Part shown: positions 43,260-55,445 of the stretch, in pieces | How the letters are laid out: each line of letters starts with the position of its first letter | Position numbering within the stretch: the first letter of the stretch is position 1 | Source: Conus ventricosus | Lineage: Eukaryota > Mollusca > Gastropoda > Neogastropoda > Conidae | DNA length: 64,000 nucleotides | NCBI GenBank assembly: GCA_018398815.1 | Contig: CM031616.1 | Coordinates: 67,206,816 to 67,270,815 of the forward strand | Reading direction: 5' to 3' | Notes under the pieces: generated by a model | What the model was told of the DNA's origin: nothing | What the model saw: only the letters and a program-made list of their open reading frames with translations | Database searches by the model: none | Position numbers and translations under genes: made by a program

Positions 43260-44204
43260 AAAAAGAAAAAAAGAAGAGAGCCGAGAGAGAGAAACAAGTA
43301 ATGGTCAACAATGGCCCCCATTAAATCATCTGTTCCCTGACCAGCAAAGGCAAGCTGTCCCTAAACTTTGTTCTTTGCCTTTCAAAATTTAAATGACAGG
43401 TGGGAGACAGCTTGCTCACGCTGGGATCAAAGCATTTTCAGACAATCTTCCGTAGTTTGTACGTCTTCACCCACCCCCCCCCACCCCCACCCTTCCCCAT
43501 GTTGCCTCCTCCTAATATGCTCATCTTTTATCTGAATCAAATCCAAAAGAACTCCAACCTCATTTCATATTTTCTTTATAGTTCTACAAATTATGTTTAG
43601 GGTTCAGATGGGGGTTTTTTCCCCCTCGGAGATCAGGGTAATTAGGGGACAAAGGAAAACACAGTCCCCCCCCAGTGGTTGTGAACACCTATGTTTCTAA
43701 TATGAAACGTACAGACAAATCACACACAAAAAGTACAACGGCGCCCAAGACAGCACCAACCAATGGCATAACCAAGAGCTGAAAGAAGAAAGGACAGGAA
43801 GGATCATGAAGCTGTACAGTGTATGCATGAGAAATAACACTGCTTACATTGATAACAGAGGCAAGGTTTTGGCTCTTCGCACGAAGCATAAAATGAGATC
43901 AAGACCAGCTGCGAGAGCAAATAGGATCATCAGAAATACCCTGTGAAAATACACAGTACTGATGCTTGAGATGTCTTACCTCAACATTTGACCAGTCCTA
44001 AGAATATTACATACTAACGACGCATTAACATAGAGATTTAGATGGGCACAGAAGGGAGGGGGAAAAGGACAGATACAGGGAGGAGGGGGTAAGAAACAAA
44101 TACAATGCTACAGAAGATGAAGGAACAACAACGTTTGATGTATTTCTAACTATTGTATTATTATTGCATCAAGATGTGGGAATACTATTTGACGCATGCA
44201 CGCA
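43260..44204. other. Non-coding
   Basis: A C-rich tract at 43,474-43,494. No gene or shared repeat. Confidence 0.5.
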
Positions 44205-44313
44205 CACCCACACACGTGTGCGCACACACACACACACACAAAAGACATGTAACTACAGAGTCATGAAGCACACACACACACACACACGCACACACACACA
44301 CACACACACACAC
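44205..44313 (+). repeat. (CA)n microsatellite, two blocks
   Basis: CA tracts at about 44,206-44,240 and 44,271-44,313. Confidence 0.95.
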
Positions 44314-44755
44314 TGTGCACACTTTTCCCCTGCCCATTAACATGTCTTTTCCTTCCCCACTTACCAATCGTCCCCCCACAAGTAGTAAACATAATTTGCA
44401 TTTCGCTCCTCTTTATTTCTATGACTTGCATAATCATGGGAGGATGCATAGTTTCTTCAGCAAACTATCCTCTGATAACACACGCAGCTGTCAAATCACG
44501 AAAAACTGATTTGTCATTCTTCCACTTTTGAAAAGTAGAAGTCTTCATTATTTAATGCTTAACGCATACAAGTCAAAGACAGCTACAGTTGAAAAACCCT
44601 GCAACAAAAGAAGATCTCAACAGCTATCCCGTGCGACAATCTTTTGGAACATGGGAAAGAGGTCTGAGCACATCTGAGGCTAAAGAACAAGGCTAAAACA
44701 CTCCAGTATCATCTAATTCAGCAGATAGACACAAAGATAAAATAAGTCTGCTCAA
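44314..44755. other. Non-coding
   Basis: Nothing is recognised. Confidence 0.5.
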
Positions 44756-44763
44756 CAAGAAGA

Positions 44764-44832
<69 letters not shown>

Positions 44833-44910
44833 TAAAGAACAAAATCAACCTCTAAAGCACTCTAACATAATCTAATTCAGCAGATAGACACAATGATGAC
44901 ATACGTCTGC

Positions 44911-44948
<38 letters not shown>

Positions 44949-44987
44949 TGAGACTTAAGAACAAGATCAACTTCTAGAGCACTCCAA

Positions 44988-45018
<31 letters not shown>

Positions 45019-45088
45019 TGTGAGACTTAAGAACAAGATCAACTTCTAGAGCACTCCAACACAAGAGAGAGAGAGAGAGAGAGAGAGA
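44756..45088 (+). repeat. (GA)n blocks inside a 70-100 bp tandem repeat
   Basis: Four (GA)n blocks (44,760-44,830, 44,917-44,945, 44,993-45,017, 45,065-45,087). They are separated by a repeated segment beginning TGTGAGACTTAAGAACAAG or its diverged form (AACTAAAGAACAAAATC) and ending CTAGAGCACTCCAACACAA. Confidence 0.93.
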
Positions 45089-45693
45089 ATGCGTATATAA
45101 CTTGGTAAGACAGCAAGGTTGGATTCAAAACGTTTATCCATACTGATCCAACATGGGGTCAGGCACGTGATCAAACCCAATGCACTGTCAACATCCCTCG
45201 CAACAACCCCTGACCTGGGTACTTTTTCCTATAATTATTCTTGTACTTAGGTGCAAACAATTCTGAATGCTAACAGTTTACATGTGAAAACTGAGCATGG
45301 CGGCAAGAGAAGGCAGATTTCATATTCTGAAATAAGAAAGAAAAACAAAACGCCCTAACGATATAAATAGAAACGTGGCTGTGTAACTGACAACATTATC
45401 TGTTCCAAAAATAAAGCAGTAAGTCTAGTCAAATTTGACAAATTCCCACATCCGTAATTTGTTTATTGAGTTGACTTTGTATCTTGATTTGATTTACTTA
45501 TGTTCTTTCGCTTGCATCCACCATCAAGAATGTAAAAGTTGCACATCCAGTCATGATTTCTGTCTGTCTTTTTTTTTTTTAAGTTCACATCGAAAGACAG
45601 TAACTGGCATGCATGTCCAGTGTACCAATGCTCCAAGTGTTATTGCTTTTGTTTTTAAACATTGTTATCACTTTCGATTACACAACAAGTAAA
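45089..45693. other. Non-coding
   Basis: Nothing is recognised. The 85-codon frame at 45,435-45,692 has no family. Confidence 0.45.
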
Positions 45694-45960
45694 TGTATTG
45701 CGAAAGACTTCAAAAAACACCCTATTTACACAAACTCAGATAAAGTAAGATATTGAAAAACTGAACTTTGTTACTATTCAATTGATTCAATACTGATTGT
45801 GAAAGATTTAAAAAAAACGTTTACACAAAGACAGGTAAAGTAAGATATTAAAAACTGAACTTGTTACTTTTCGCTGGATTCAATGCTGATAGTGAAAAAC
45901 TTTAAAAACACACCATTTCACAAAATGAGATATTGTGAAAACTGAACTTAATCAGTAACC
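45694..45960 (+). repeat. About 105-bp tandem repeat x2.5
   Basis: Shared blocks are GAAAGAYTTMAAAAAACAC, TTTACACAAA, AAGATATTGAAAAACTGAAC, TTGTTACT and TTCAATRCTGAT. Units start at about 45,694, 45,799 and 45,893. Confidence 0.8.
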
Positions 45961-46024
45961 TACCACAGGATTTCATGCTCACTTGTCAAGTGAATGGGAG
46001 TCGGGATGAATCAACGCAAATTTT

Positions 46025-46042
46025 CCCCCCCCCCCCCCCCCC
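46025..46042 (+). repeat. Poly-C run (18 C)
   Basis: A pure C run at the 3' edge of the Tc1 relic. Confidence 0.9.
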
Positions 46043-46049
46043 AGAAACA

Positions 46050-46690
46050 ATTGTCAGTGAGCGAGAGTTGGGATGGAGGTGGAAAATGTTGCAAGTTCAT
46101 TGCCGTGATCTCCCTTCATGTGGTCTCGGCTGTCCTCGGCACCTGCTGTGCCCACAGGTGGCTGAGAACAGGCCACGCGGCCCTTGCACATGGAATCTGC
46201 AGGACTGCATGGACAATCCTTCTGCAGGCCATCCCATTCCAGCATAGGTGCATAAGCAAGTTCTTGGTTGAGCAAGCGCGCGAGTAAGGTCTGAGAAGGT
46301 TGTCTGCGCTGCCAACACTGCACCAGGTAGTCCCAGACGTGCTCCATTAAGGACCATGTCAGGGAACAAACAGGAAAGGTAGAGGGCGGTGTTTTGCCGC
46401 AGGAACAAGACAGCTGTTCTAGCTGTGTGGGGGCCTAGTGGTATCTTGCTGATGCTACTGCCGTTCAGGGCGATTGTGGAACAGGAGGAAACGTCTTCAG
46501 CGTGAAGCATGTCAGTGGAGGCTGCAGCATGGACAGCATCTTGAAGACGTACCGACGAGTAAGGTGATCGTAGGCCAAGATCACCCCCACCATGCTGCCG
46601 CCGCTTCCTATCTGTTGGCCTCTAGCATGTTGCAGCCTGAAATTCCTCTAATCATCGCCACACTCGTGAGTCATCTGCGATAGGGTGAGC
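46050..46690 (-). pseudogene. Tc1-like transposase relic
   Basis: On the minus strand, fragments in different frames match the C-terminal half of Tc1/mariner DD34E transposases in order. GPHTARTAVLFLRQN (about 46,385-46,430) corresponds to the conserved RPHTAR..FL segment, and MEHVWDYLVQCWQRRQPSQT (about 46,290-46,347) corresponds to the IEHVWD.L.RR...P segment containing the catalytic Glu region. Multiple frameshifts and stops and loss of the catalytic-D context show that it is dead. No terminal inverted repeats were found. Confidence 0.75.
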
Positions 46691-46798
46691 TAAATGACTT
46701 GGGTCTGAGAGAACTGTCCTCCACTGAGGAATCCTCCTCCAGTCTTGGTGTTGTGCCCACTGCAGTTGCTGGTGGTGGTGGTATCGCCTGGTGAGGAT

Positions 46799-46857
46799 GG
46801 TGTGTGTGTGTGTGTGTGTGTATGTGTGTGTGTGTGTGTGGGGAGGGGGGGGGGGGC
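46799..46857 (+). repeat. (GT)n with G-run
   Basis: About 20 GT units followed by GGGAGGGGGGGGGGG. Confidence 0.95.
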
Positions 46858-46960
46858 AACTTGAGGACCTTGATCTGCCAGTCAAGCAGCTTGAAGCCAG
46901 CATAGCACTGTTTGCTCTGATAGAAGCCGCCCCCCTCCCCCTCCTCCCCCAATCATCTCC

Positions 46961-47311
46961 TTCACTCCGCCTTGGCTTAAGGCTGTCAGACCAATTGACA
47001 CAGGCTAGAACACCAAGGCTACATCAAAATGTCGTTAGGATAAGATAAGATAATGTTGCTTATAGCCCAGCCGACCGTTATGCTCTGCATAGTTATGTGG
47101 GGATTGTCTTCAGTCATGGCAAGCTCCTAGCACAACATTATCAGTCTCTAAAATCCCTTGAAGTCGGAGTGTGGCTGCCCACGTGGCAGGGTAATAAAAA
47201 ACGGTCACACACGTAATGTTCTCATCCCCAGCTGATGCGTTTGTACCATAGTGTTCAAGCACTTCGCTTGTTTGGATGATCCCTGGAGTCTTTTAGCCAG
47301 GGTGCGACAAC
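46961..47311 (+). mobile_element. Core-domain SINE family A, copy 3, with nested LINE stub
   Basis: It aligns to copies 1 and 2 except for a 41-bp insertion at 47,037-47,077. It is flanked by the 9-bp target duplication ATCATCTCC (46,952-46,960 and 47,312-47,320). The core domain is at about 47,160-47,215. Confidence 0.92.
47037..47077 (-). mobile_element. 41-bp LINE 3' stub inserted in the SINE
   Basis: The insertion reads, on minus, GGTCGGCTGGGCTATAAGCA followed by ACATTATCTTATCTTATCCT. That is the extreme 3' end and tail repeats of the I-like LINE of 50,003-50,640. The SINE sequence GTT is present on both sides, consistent with a short target duplication. Confidence 0.85.
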
Positions 47312-47320
47312 ATCATCTCC

Positions 47321-48359
47321 CTTGCTGAGTGGCAGCAGCAGGCTGCAGTCAGTTCCAGATCTTTGAATGTTGACGCTCAGGTGTGACCCTGTACTGACCA
47401 GGCTGAGGACTATCGATGCTGCTCCTGTCACCTGTATGTGTATACACCAATGACTCCTTCTCGATCTGGCATCATCATCTCGCCATCATTTATTCTAAAA
47501 TCATGATTCCATACAGAAACAGTTCAATCAATTTTTGATTAGAGTAACATCCTTCTTTTCAATCACTTCAAAAAAAAAAGGGGGGGGGGGCGCATTAAAA
47601 AGAACCTGAAACATGAATGTTGACATCAATCAACTATTTAGCACGCATGCACATGCAGGATGTGAAGAAAATCCTGCTGGGACCAAATTAGTATGGACCA
47701 TTTTTCAGTACTTGTCTGAATCTGTCATGCCTGCCTAGGAAAACAACTGGCCTCTGCTGGTTTCAAATAAGGAATGGTGTGTTTTTAAAGTCTTTCTGTA
47801 TATATCACAGATGAAATAATGCAGAAAACATAGCAACTGTAACTTCTCTCTGACAAGACAAGTGGAGTGTCAGGTACAGACAGATTTGCAGCCACTGCAC
47901 ATGTTGCTGTATTTGAACATTCTTTTTTCCTTTTTCAACTTAAGTTCTTGAAGAGTGAACGCCAAATCAAACTGATTTTGTAGAATAAATACGTCTGATG
48001 CCTTATCAGCTTTCCCCATATGAACGCATAAATGTAAGGTTTAACTTCTGTAATATTCTATGTGAACTACAAAGTTGACAGGATATACTAATACACTGGC
48101 ACATCAAACTCCAAAGTTTCCACACACAAATAGGAAAACCAACCATGTAGCCTAAAACATAACAATACACTGAATTTTTTTTCTTCTTAAATCAGAGTAA
48201 TTTGCTGATAATCTGGTGAATTTGGCCCAGTCTCAAACAAATAATAGTCAGCCACATCCAGGTATTTCTCACGGTGTTCAGGGAGGTAATGTTTTCACCA
48301 GCAGTTGTTTTCGTTCAGCAGGATTAAGCAGAAAACTACTGAACCCAGTTCCTCTAAAC
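47321..48359. other. Non-coding
   Basis: A run of A then G at 47,569-47,590. No gene is supported. Confidence 0.45.
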
Positions 48360-49190
48360 AGACCGGGGTGTTGTGGCCCCCCAAGGATGAACCTATTCCA
48401 TTCTGATGCAGATCCAGATTGCAAGGCGGATCCTGGATGGATGGAGCCAGATTGTGATACGGTATGACACATACACACTACAGAACCCATTTGACCCTTA
48501 CATGGTGCGTGCGAGGAATGGAACCTAAGGACGAACTTTTTTCAATGTCAGACTTGCCTATCCATATGCTTTTGGCGTGCTTTGTACGCTATTTTACACA
48601 GAACACGACGACAACACACCGCTCAAATAAAAAATACGCCAAGCAAAAATTCTAGCAGTTTCGTTTCGTATGATATTGCTTGAATTCTGAATCTGTGGAC
48701 TCTTACCACCAAATATGTTTTTTTTAAGGATTGCGCATGCGTACCTGTTCTATCGTTTGTACTTGGTGGCCATTTTTGGTCAGCACGGCTCAACCGTATT
48801 AGTTTCGAAAACGCACAATGTGACTAAACTGTTAAAACAGTAGATTTTAGTATGTACTGAAACTGCTTTAAAACGAAAATGAAATACACCCCCCAACAAA
48901 AAACAAACACAAACTTGTTATGTGAGAAAGTACACCATAGACCATTTTCGGGTAGGCAGGTCTGTATTCTGACGCAGGTCTAGATCATTTGGTGGATGGT
49001 GAAGCCAGGTTATGATACACTTTGACACACACACACACACCAGAACCCATTTCACCCACACGTGCTGTACCGATGGAGTGGGACCCCCCAATGATGAACC
49101 TACTCCATTCTGATGCAGATATACATCACATAATAGATGCTGGATGGGTGGAGCCTGATTGTGATACATCTTACGACATGCCCACACTTG
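48360..49190 (+). repeat. Diverged repeat with TGATGAACCTATTCCATTCT unit
   Basis: The segment at 48,385-48,500 (GATGAACCTATTCCATTCTG, then GATGGATGGAGCCAGATTGTG, then ACACAT...CAGAACCCATTT) recurs at about 49,092-49,190. The middle part (GATGGTGAAGCCAGGTTATG, CACACAC, CAGAACCCATTTCACCC) recurs at about 48,995-49,060. About 440 bp of unique sequence lies between. Confidence 0.75.
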
Positions 49191-49196
49191 GTACAC

Positions 49197-49333
49197 AGGT
49201 AAAGTAAGGTAATGTTGTTTATATCCCAGCCGACCGCAAAGGGCCATATCAGGGCTGTCTGCACGTTGAAGTGAACTCACAAGTCATAAAAAAAAAAAAA
49301 TCCTAATTCACACAACCCTTTGAAAATACACCT
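49197..49333 (-). mobile_element. LINE 3' fragment (I-like family)
   Basis: On minus it matches the last ~135 bp of the LINE at 50,003-50,640, including GACTTGTGAGTTCACTTCAA, ACAGCCCTGATATGGCCC, GGCTGGGATATAAACAACAT and the TTACCTTACTTTACC tail. A poly-A/T tract has expanded inside. Confidence 0.88.
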
Positions 49334-50002
49334 GGAATGGGGCTCGTGAAGAACCATTCTGCATTCTGGTGTGGATCTGTGGGGCAGATCCCCGTCAAAC
49401 AGCAGATCCAGGATCTGTTCAGTCTGGCTGATGCAATTATTACCAGCTTCAAACTGAATGTAACCACTGTGAAATTTCTGTTACAAATTGATGAAACTGA
49501 TTACAGAGATATTTCTTTTTCAGGGAATATTCAAACTTAAAAAAAAATCTGTACGTTGACATTTTGTGTGCGTGTGTTTTGTAATGGAAAAAAAAAAAGT
49601 ACTGTTTGTAAGTGGGACAGGCTTTGCCCTGCTGTAGAACCCTCTCAGACAATTAAAACTAAAAACAAAACACACACAAAAATACAAGAAAGAACAAATC
49701 TTGACAGCCATTTCCACTAACCGAGCATGGCCGATGGTGGAAAGACCAGACCTTGCCTCTTAACTTTTGCTTTTTTCATTTTCTAATATATCTCCATTCA
49801 TTTAAATAGCTCCTTCATACTATTCATTTGTATAATAAATTTGAATTAAAGTACACATGCAATTGAATACCTACTTTCCATCTTCATCTCTGAAGCTATA
49901 CTGAGCATACCTTCCTCTTAAGACAAGAGCAAACACAACAGATCAATTTTCATTATCTTCAAAAATTCTCAACCATTTAGATGTACAGAAATGCCCCGAA
50001 CA
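49334..50002. other. Non-coding
   Basis: It contains a short CCATTCTGCATTCTGGTGTG block related to the diverged repeat upstream. Otherwise nothing is recognised. Confidence 0.45.
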
Positions 50003-50640
50003 GGTAAGGTAAGGTAATGTTGCTTATAGCCCAGCCAACCTCAAAGGGCCATATCAGGGCTGTCACCACGCTGAAGTCAACTCACAAGTCATCAAAACAT
50101 TCACACATCTCTTTACAATACACCTTCTAAAAACGCACCAGAAACTTTGTTAAAAATCTTTCTTCCATAAAATCTTTGATCAGATAAAAAATGTTAATCT
50201 CCCTCAAAAATTCAAAGATCACATCAGGTAGGACATCTCTGAAGAAGGTTTTCAGTCTGCTGTAAAGTGTTTATGTCTCACATCATGCAAGTCCGAACAC
50301 TCTCAAAGAATATGTTTCACTGTGAGTGGAACATGACATGGAACGCACCACGGAGCTTCTTCACCTTTTAAAAGACAAGAATGGGTGTAAAACAAGTGGC
50401 CTGTATGCAAACAGCACAAAACTGTCTTATCTTTACGGCCGCCTCGGAAACATGGTAAAAATTCTTTCAGGTTCAGACGGATTTCGTTATCCGTCTGCAA
50501 GTTCCATTCCTCTTGTCAGGGGTCTTTGATATAAGTCTGTGTTTTGGGCTTCAGATCAGTGTGAGAGATAGACAATCTGCTCAACTCTCTCTTTGTGGCA
50601 CTCTTGGCAAGTTGATCAGCCACCTCATTGTCTCGAACCA
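50003..50640 (-). pseudogene. I-like non-LTR retrotransposon, ORF2 C-terminus (RNase H) and 3' UTR
   Basis: On the minus strand the frame starts in the end of an RNase H domain (RDNEVADQLAKSATKREL), where the family normally has GNE.AD.LAK. It continues through a linker to LCCLHTGHLFYTHSCLLKGE and CVPCHVPLTVKHIL, the Cys-containing tail typical of I-group elements. It ends with DVIFEFLREINIF spread over frames. At least two in-frame stops and a frameshift show decay. The 3' UTR ends in ATTACCTTACCTTACC repeats at 50,003. The 5' part is missing. Sister fragments lie at 17,135, 47,037 and 49,197. Confidence 0.88.
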
Positions 50641-50779
50641 CTAAAATGTAACCCCCCCAAAACAATAGAAAGCATAGTAAATAGGCTAGAACAGACGTGT
50701 AACTGGTTTCAATGGTAAGAAGCAGGCAAACATGATTGTTTGAACAGTAGATGCACAACAACTTTCACGTTTTTGAACA
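50641..50779. other. Non-coding
   Basis: Unique sequence upstream of the truncation point of the LINE. Confidence 0.5.
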
Positions 50780-51556
50780 TGCTAGCAGGCTTCTACTGTG
50801 AAAACAAAGCTTACTAACGGCTGTAACGGCCTGTAATGGTTGTTTTTCTTCATAGAATATCTCAGAAAGTACTTGGCCGATCTTTGTGAAAAGTAGCAGG
50901 TACGTTCATTATGGGTCACGGATGATGCCCGATGTTTTAGTTTACCGTTATAGCCATTACTAACGGCTGTAACATTTTTTTTTCTTTATGGAATATCTCA
51001 GAAAGTACTTGGCTGATCTTTGTGAACATTGGATATTATGTTCACTATGGGTTACGGATGATGCCCGATGTTTTAGTTTACCGTTATACCGTTACTAACG
51101 GCTGTAACGGCCTGTAACGCTTTTTCTTCTTTATAGAATATATCAGAATGTACTTGGCCGATCTTTGTGAAAATTAGCATGTATGTCCATTATGGGTTAC
51201 GGATGATGCCCGATGTTTTAGTTTACCGTTATAGCCGTTACTAACGGCTGTAACGGCTTTTCTTCTTTATGGAATATCTCAGAAAGTATGTGGCCAATAT
51301 TTCTGAAAATTTGTAGGTATGTTCATTATGGATCACGGATGATGCCCGATGTTTAAGTGTACCATTATAGCCATTACTAACGGCCCATAATGGTTTTCTT
51401 CTTTATGGAAAATCTCAGAAAGTTCTTGGCCGATCTTTCTGAAAATTTGCAAGTATGTTCATTATAGGTCACAGACGATGGCCGATGTTTACCAGAATAG
51501 CCATTACTAACGGTTACACCAGTCCAAGACGGTTTTTCCTCTTTATGGAATATCTC
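50780..51556 (+). repeat. About 138-bp minisatellite x5
   Basis: Units of 132-145 bp contain ACTAACGGCTGTAACGGCC, CTTTATGGAATATCTCAGAA, GTACTTGGCCGATCTTTGTG and GGATGATGCCCGATGTTTTA, then TTACCGTTATAGCCGTTACTA. The CGATCTTT block is at about 50,879, 51,014, 51,159, 51,291 and 51,430. TAACGG/CCGTTA blocks make short local inverted repeats in each unit. Confidence 0.93.
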
Positions 51557-51755
51557 ACGCGTATTCAGGATAAACTGGGAGTACGTTTATATGCTTTGCA
51601 TCTTGTTTTCTTTCATTTGAATTTCAGGGTTACACAATAACAACTGACAAACACTAGATACAAGTCCCAAGTGTAGTACTCAAAGAGAAATGACACACAT
51701 TCTGCATTATTTACAGCCATTTAATTGGATCATCAACGGGTGAATCCTGAATGAT
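51557..51755. other. Non-coding
   Basis: Nothing is recognised. Confidence 0.5.
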
Positions 51756-52079
51756 ATGGAAGAAAGAACACTTTTAAGCTCTACAGCGATCCTGAAACTG
51801 CAGCCATCATCTAGAAAAGAGGCTGACAGTCTATGCCAGACCATGAGGCAGAAGTATCTGCGAATAATACATTTAATTAATGAACTTAAGGAAAGGGCAA
51901 GTACGGTTGTTCATCAACACAGCATGATCTCTTACAGATGTGTGTCTATAGACAAAAGACAGATCCAGCTCTGGGAAATACCACCGAAAGAAAAAAAAAA
52001 TCAGAGGAGTTATCTGTCCCTCTTACAACAATCGATAAGCAACATGGACGCATGCTCTACACCACGGAAACTCACATGA
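51756..52079 (+). other. Unrecognised open frame (107 codons)
   Basis: An ATG-initiated frame with balanced, charged composition and a possible helical segment (LRIIHLINELKERA). No domain, splice site or ribosome context supports it, and another frame overlaps it. Listed as the least repetitive long + frame in this half of the window. Confidence 0.2.
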
Positions 52080-52202
52080 CCAATACATTTGTTCATTTGA
52101 TACAAAAATCACATCCAGATTTCCCACCACACTTGTTAAATATGCTATGAAACGATGAATGACATCGTATGCGGCAACTGAAACTGGAAGACTACCCAAG
52201 CA
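52080..52202. other. Non-coding
   Basis: Nothing is recognised. Confidence 0.5.
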
Positions 52203-52240
52203 ACACACACATACACACACACACATGCACACACACACAA
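52203..52240 (+). repeat. (CA)n microsatellite
   Basis: Interrupted CA repeats. Confidence 0.93.
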
Positions 52241-52451
52241 AACCCACTGGGCTCATTATTTTTCCTTTGACAAATTCAACAGCAAAATTCAACGCAGAAC
52301 TGTAATGCTGGGACTGTGTCCTTCTTGGTAGCCAAGAGAGAGCGGTAGAAAAACTCGCTGATCTCCTACCCAGTTCCCATGCCTCTTCTTCAGCTGGCTC
52401 TTGAAGATACATGTCTTCAACTGAAGATACCCAAATCTCTCTCTCTCTCAT
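52241..52451 (-). other. Weak coding-like frame on minus
   Basis: The minus frame contains VEDMYLQEPAEEEAWELG followed by about 45 more residues with plausible composition before it enters the (CA)n tract. The sequence upstream on minus is GA-rich, so no good acceptor is present. No family is recognised. Confidence 0.2.
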
Positions 52452-54217
52452 TGTATCACCGAGTCATTTTGTTGTTTGGTCTGAATGACCATACCATGCA
52501 TATCAAACGTGGAGCTCAAACAAAAGCAACATCTACATTGCATGGACAAAGAGCAACATATCACATGTGGTACACATACACAAAATCACTCCACCGCACG
52601 ATGGAAAGCGAGCTCTACAATTTAAATCTAAATAATTTCTTTAGAGACGATTGCCTAGCAAGTTAGTATTATCACTATCAAGACTTACTGATTTATGAAA
52701 AGCTACATCAGCACTTTCAGGGAGAGAGGGGGATGGAGGAAAGGTACTTTTTTTTCCCCCTGCGATCAGTACTAGTTCATTTACAAATCAATTCAAATAA
52801 ATTCATCACATCCGATTCCGTGGGAGCTGACACTTTAATGAGCAAAGTCATTTCAATGATGTTTTCAGGGTTAACAAATGAGCCAATTAACATGCACACA
52901 GCAAGAGAGATAATTCTGTTTGTGTCTTGTCAATTCAAACCTATGTAAATTAAGCTTTGTGACGCATCTATGATTAAAAATATCTGCTGTAGCCATAACA
53001 AAAACTGAGCATAAATTTTTTGAACATTTTTATTTTATTTTAGCATGCGACCAAAAAAATTATTTTGAATTATGCATGAACATGGTAGACACACTTTTCT
53101 GTAAATCTAGTCTACACAAGAATTCCGATTTAAAAAAAAGCCCTATTCGCTTAACTAAAGGAGCTGTGAAAACTCACCACCTTTATTGGACCACATGAGG
53201 ACGATTAGCCAAACCAAAAACTAGCATGTCAAATGCTGGTTTACCATTTGGATGAGAAGACAAAAAACCTCTTCATAGTCGGGCAGCAATGGTAAAACCC
53301 TAATTTCATGAAAATCGATTCACTCATGGATTTTGCTAGAAATTACACAAAGAATTAATTTCACAATTGACAACACTGCTGTTTTAAATACCCAAGTGTG
53401 AAATACAAGAACAAGCAAAGAAAAACAAATGAGCTGCAAATTAAAACACTTTTGGATGACAGTCTTAGACTACTAGAATTAAAAAAAAAAAACCATTTTC
53501 CTCTTCACACAAATTAGAACTTGGATGAGGACCATTCAGAAAACAAATCGTAAATTGCACTCGAGTGCAACATCCAGTTTACTCTTACTTCAACAATTTT
53601 CAAATATACCTCCTCCAAACGATCTCTACTTTTAACATACCAACGTTTTCGACAAGAAGTAGTCTACACATTTCTTCGATAACATCATGGAGATTTTTGC
53701 AAAGCCATCATTTAATCACTGAATACAGAAAGGAAATAAAGTGAGGTCAAAGAGAAATCAATAAAGAAATATCATACAGCACAATTTTTGCATGAACATG
53801 TTCAAGAAGATAGATTACAGTGTTGCTGAAAATAAAGAAGAAAAAAAGAAAATAGTAAAAAAAAAAAAATTAAAAAAAAAACCGAGTGCAAAGCAACCAT
53901 TTACATTTATTCAGTTTTGTTTTTGTATTTTAATTTTTTTTTTTTAAACATCTGGCACACTTTGAATCCTACACTACTTTCAGCAATGGATTCATTCGCT
54001 AATGTTTTATAGCGATCGGAATTTCAAGTGAATGTACTTTCACTATATTGTAATCTGTAACTATTACTTCATGATATAATGTCTTGATATGTCCTTGTAG
54101 GTTTTTTTTATACAGATTGTATTCAGTTATTCAAGATATCCATGTTTCTATTTCAGCTTCAGACAAGGTTTTATAGACTGTATACGTTTCATCAGAAGGA
54201 TGTTTTAATACTGAGGT
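52452..54217. other. A-rich non-coding stretch
   Basis: Poly-A tracts at 53,480-53,491 and 53,858-53,882, and poly-T at 53,933-53,946. No open frame of note and no shared repeat. Confidence 0.5.
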
Positions 54218-54218
54218 G

Positions 54219-54252
<34 letters not shown>
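54218..54252 (+). repeat. (GA)n microsatellite
   Basis: About 17 GA units. Confidence 0.95.
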
Positions 54253-54255
<3 letters not shown>

Positions 54256-55234
54256 TCCAAATACACTTTCAATTTCATCCATGGTGTTTGTAGTTGGCAA
54301 ATCCATACATTCGAGTTGGTGTATTCTATGTGAGCGTGCAGTTGAGCCTAATGGCATGTGCACGGTCATTCTGTGTACATGTGATTGTGTGAAAGGGAAT
54401 TGAATGATTAAAATGTTAAATTAATCGACTTTTAGTTTCTCTGTGCTGCTATACAACATGCTTCCACATAACGAAGGACTATGTGTCTTATGTCTTAATA
54501 CATAATATGCAACACAAGGGAATTTTCAGCAAAACTTTCTTTACAGACATCACAAACAACAGATGTGAAAAACGCACAAAATAATGCAACCACGTGGCTA
54601 TCAAGGAGACACCATTTTGTGCTTATTTACCATTATAATTTGTGATGTCTGCCAAGACACACTGTTGAAATTCACTTTTCTGTGTTGTATTGTGTACTAC
54701 GTAAGCACCGCTTTCCACTCGGTTTAGTGCGCTTATTTATATTTTGACAAAATGGGCAATTTATGTCAACAACTGAATTTATCATTCAGACATACATGTT
54801 GTGATCGTTTAAAAGATATAAACCAGCAATAATTACTTGAATATGAAAAAGAAATAAACCGTAATTTAGCGTAAAGTGTTTGGACGTACCTTTTTAACAA
54901 AAGCGCCTGTATCTCATAGGTCTAAACTATATTACGACCTATCTATAAGCAATAACAGATGCATCATATTGTGTGCAAAATGGACAGAGAAAAAGAATGT
55001 TGAGTGATGATTTCCAGTGCTGAAGTGTTTTCAGTCATTAATTATAAGCTGCCTGAAAAATGTTTCAGAAATAAAAGGGGATGTCCTCAACACTGAATGA
55101 ATTGCTTTTTGCAACATTTTTTAGGGTAGTGTCACATATTTTGGCTTTGTCCATTCAATGTTTATGGCAAGAAATGACTGATATACTGAATTAGACTTTT
55201 TTCTCTCTTCTTTTTCCTGTCCCATCTTGTGAGC
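54253..55234. other. AT-rich non-coding stretch
   Basis: Nothing is recognised. Confidence 0.5.
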
Positions 55235-55445
55235 CACCTCAGTGGCAGTGCACCATCGCCGCACATTCCAACACCCACGTTCACAGCCACAGCCCAGCCT
55301 GGCCCACAGCAGCCCTGGGAAAACAATCCACAGGGAGCAGTCAAGTTATAAAGAGGCAACCCACTGGAGCAGACACTGCGCTGCTGCCGAGTCACTTCGG
55401 TGGTGTTCAGTAGTACCTCTTCTGATCTAACATATGCAGGACACC
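55235..55445 (+). repeat. Dispersed repeat family D, copy
   Basis: It shares ATCCACAGGGAGCAGTC, GAGGCAACCCACTGGAG, GACACTGCGCTGCTGCCGAG, TCACTTCGGTGGTGTTCAG and TGCAGGACACCAC with the copies at 32.2-32.6 kb. Confidence 0.85.
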
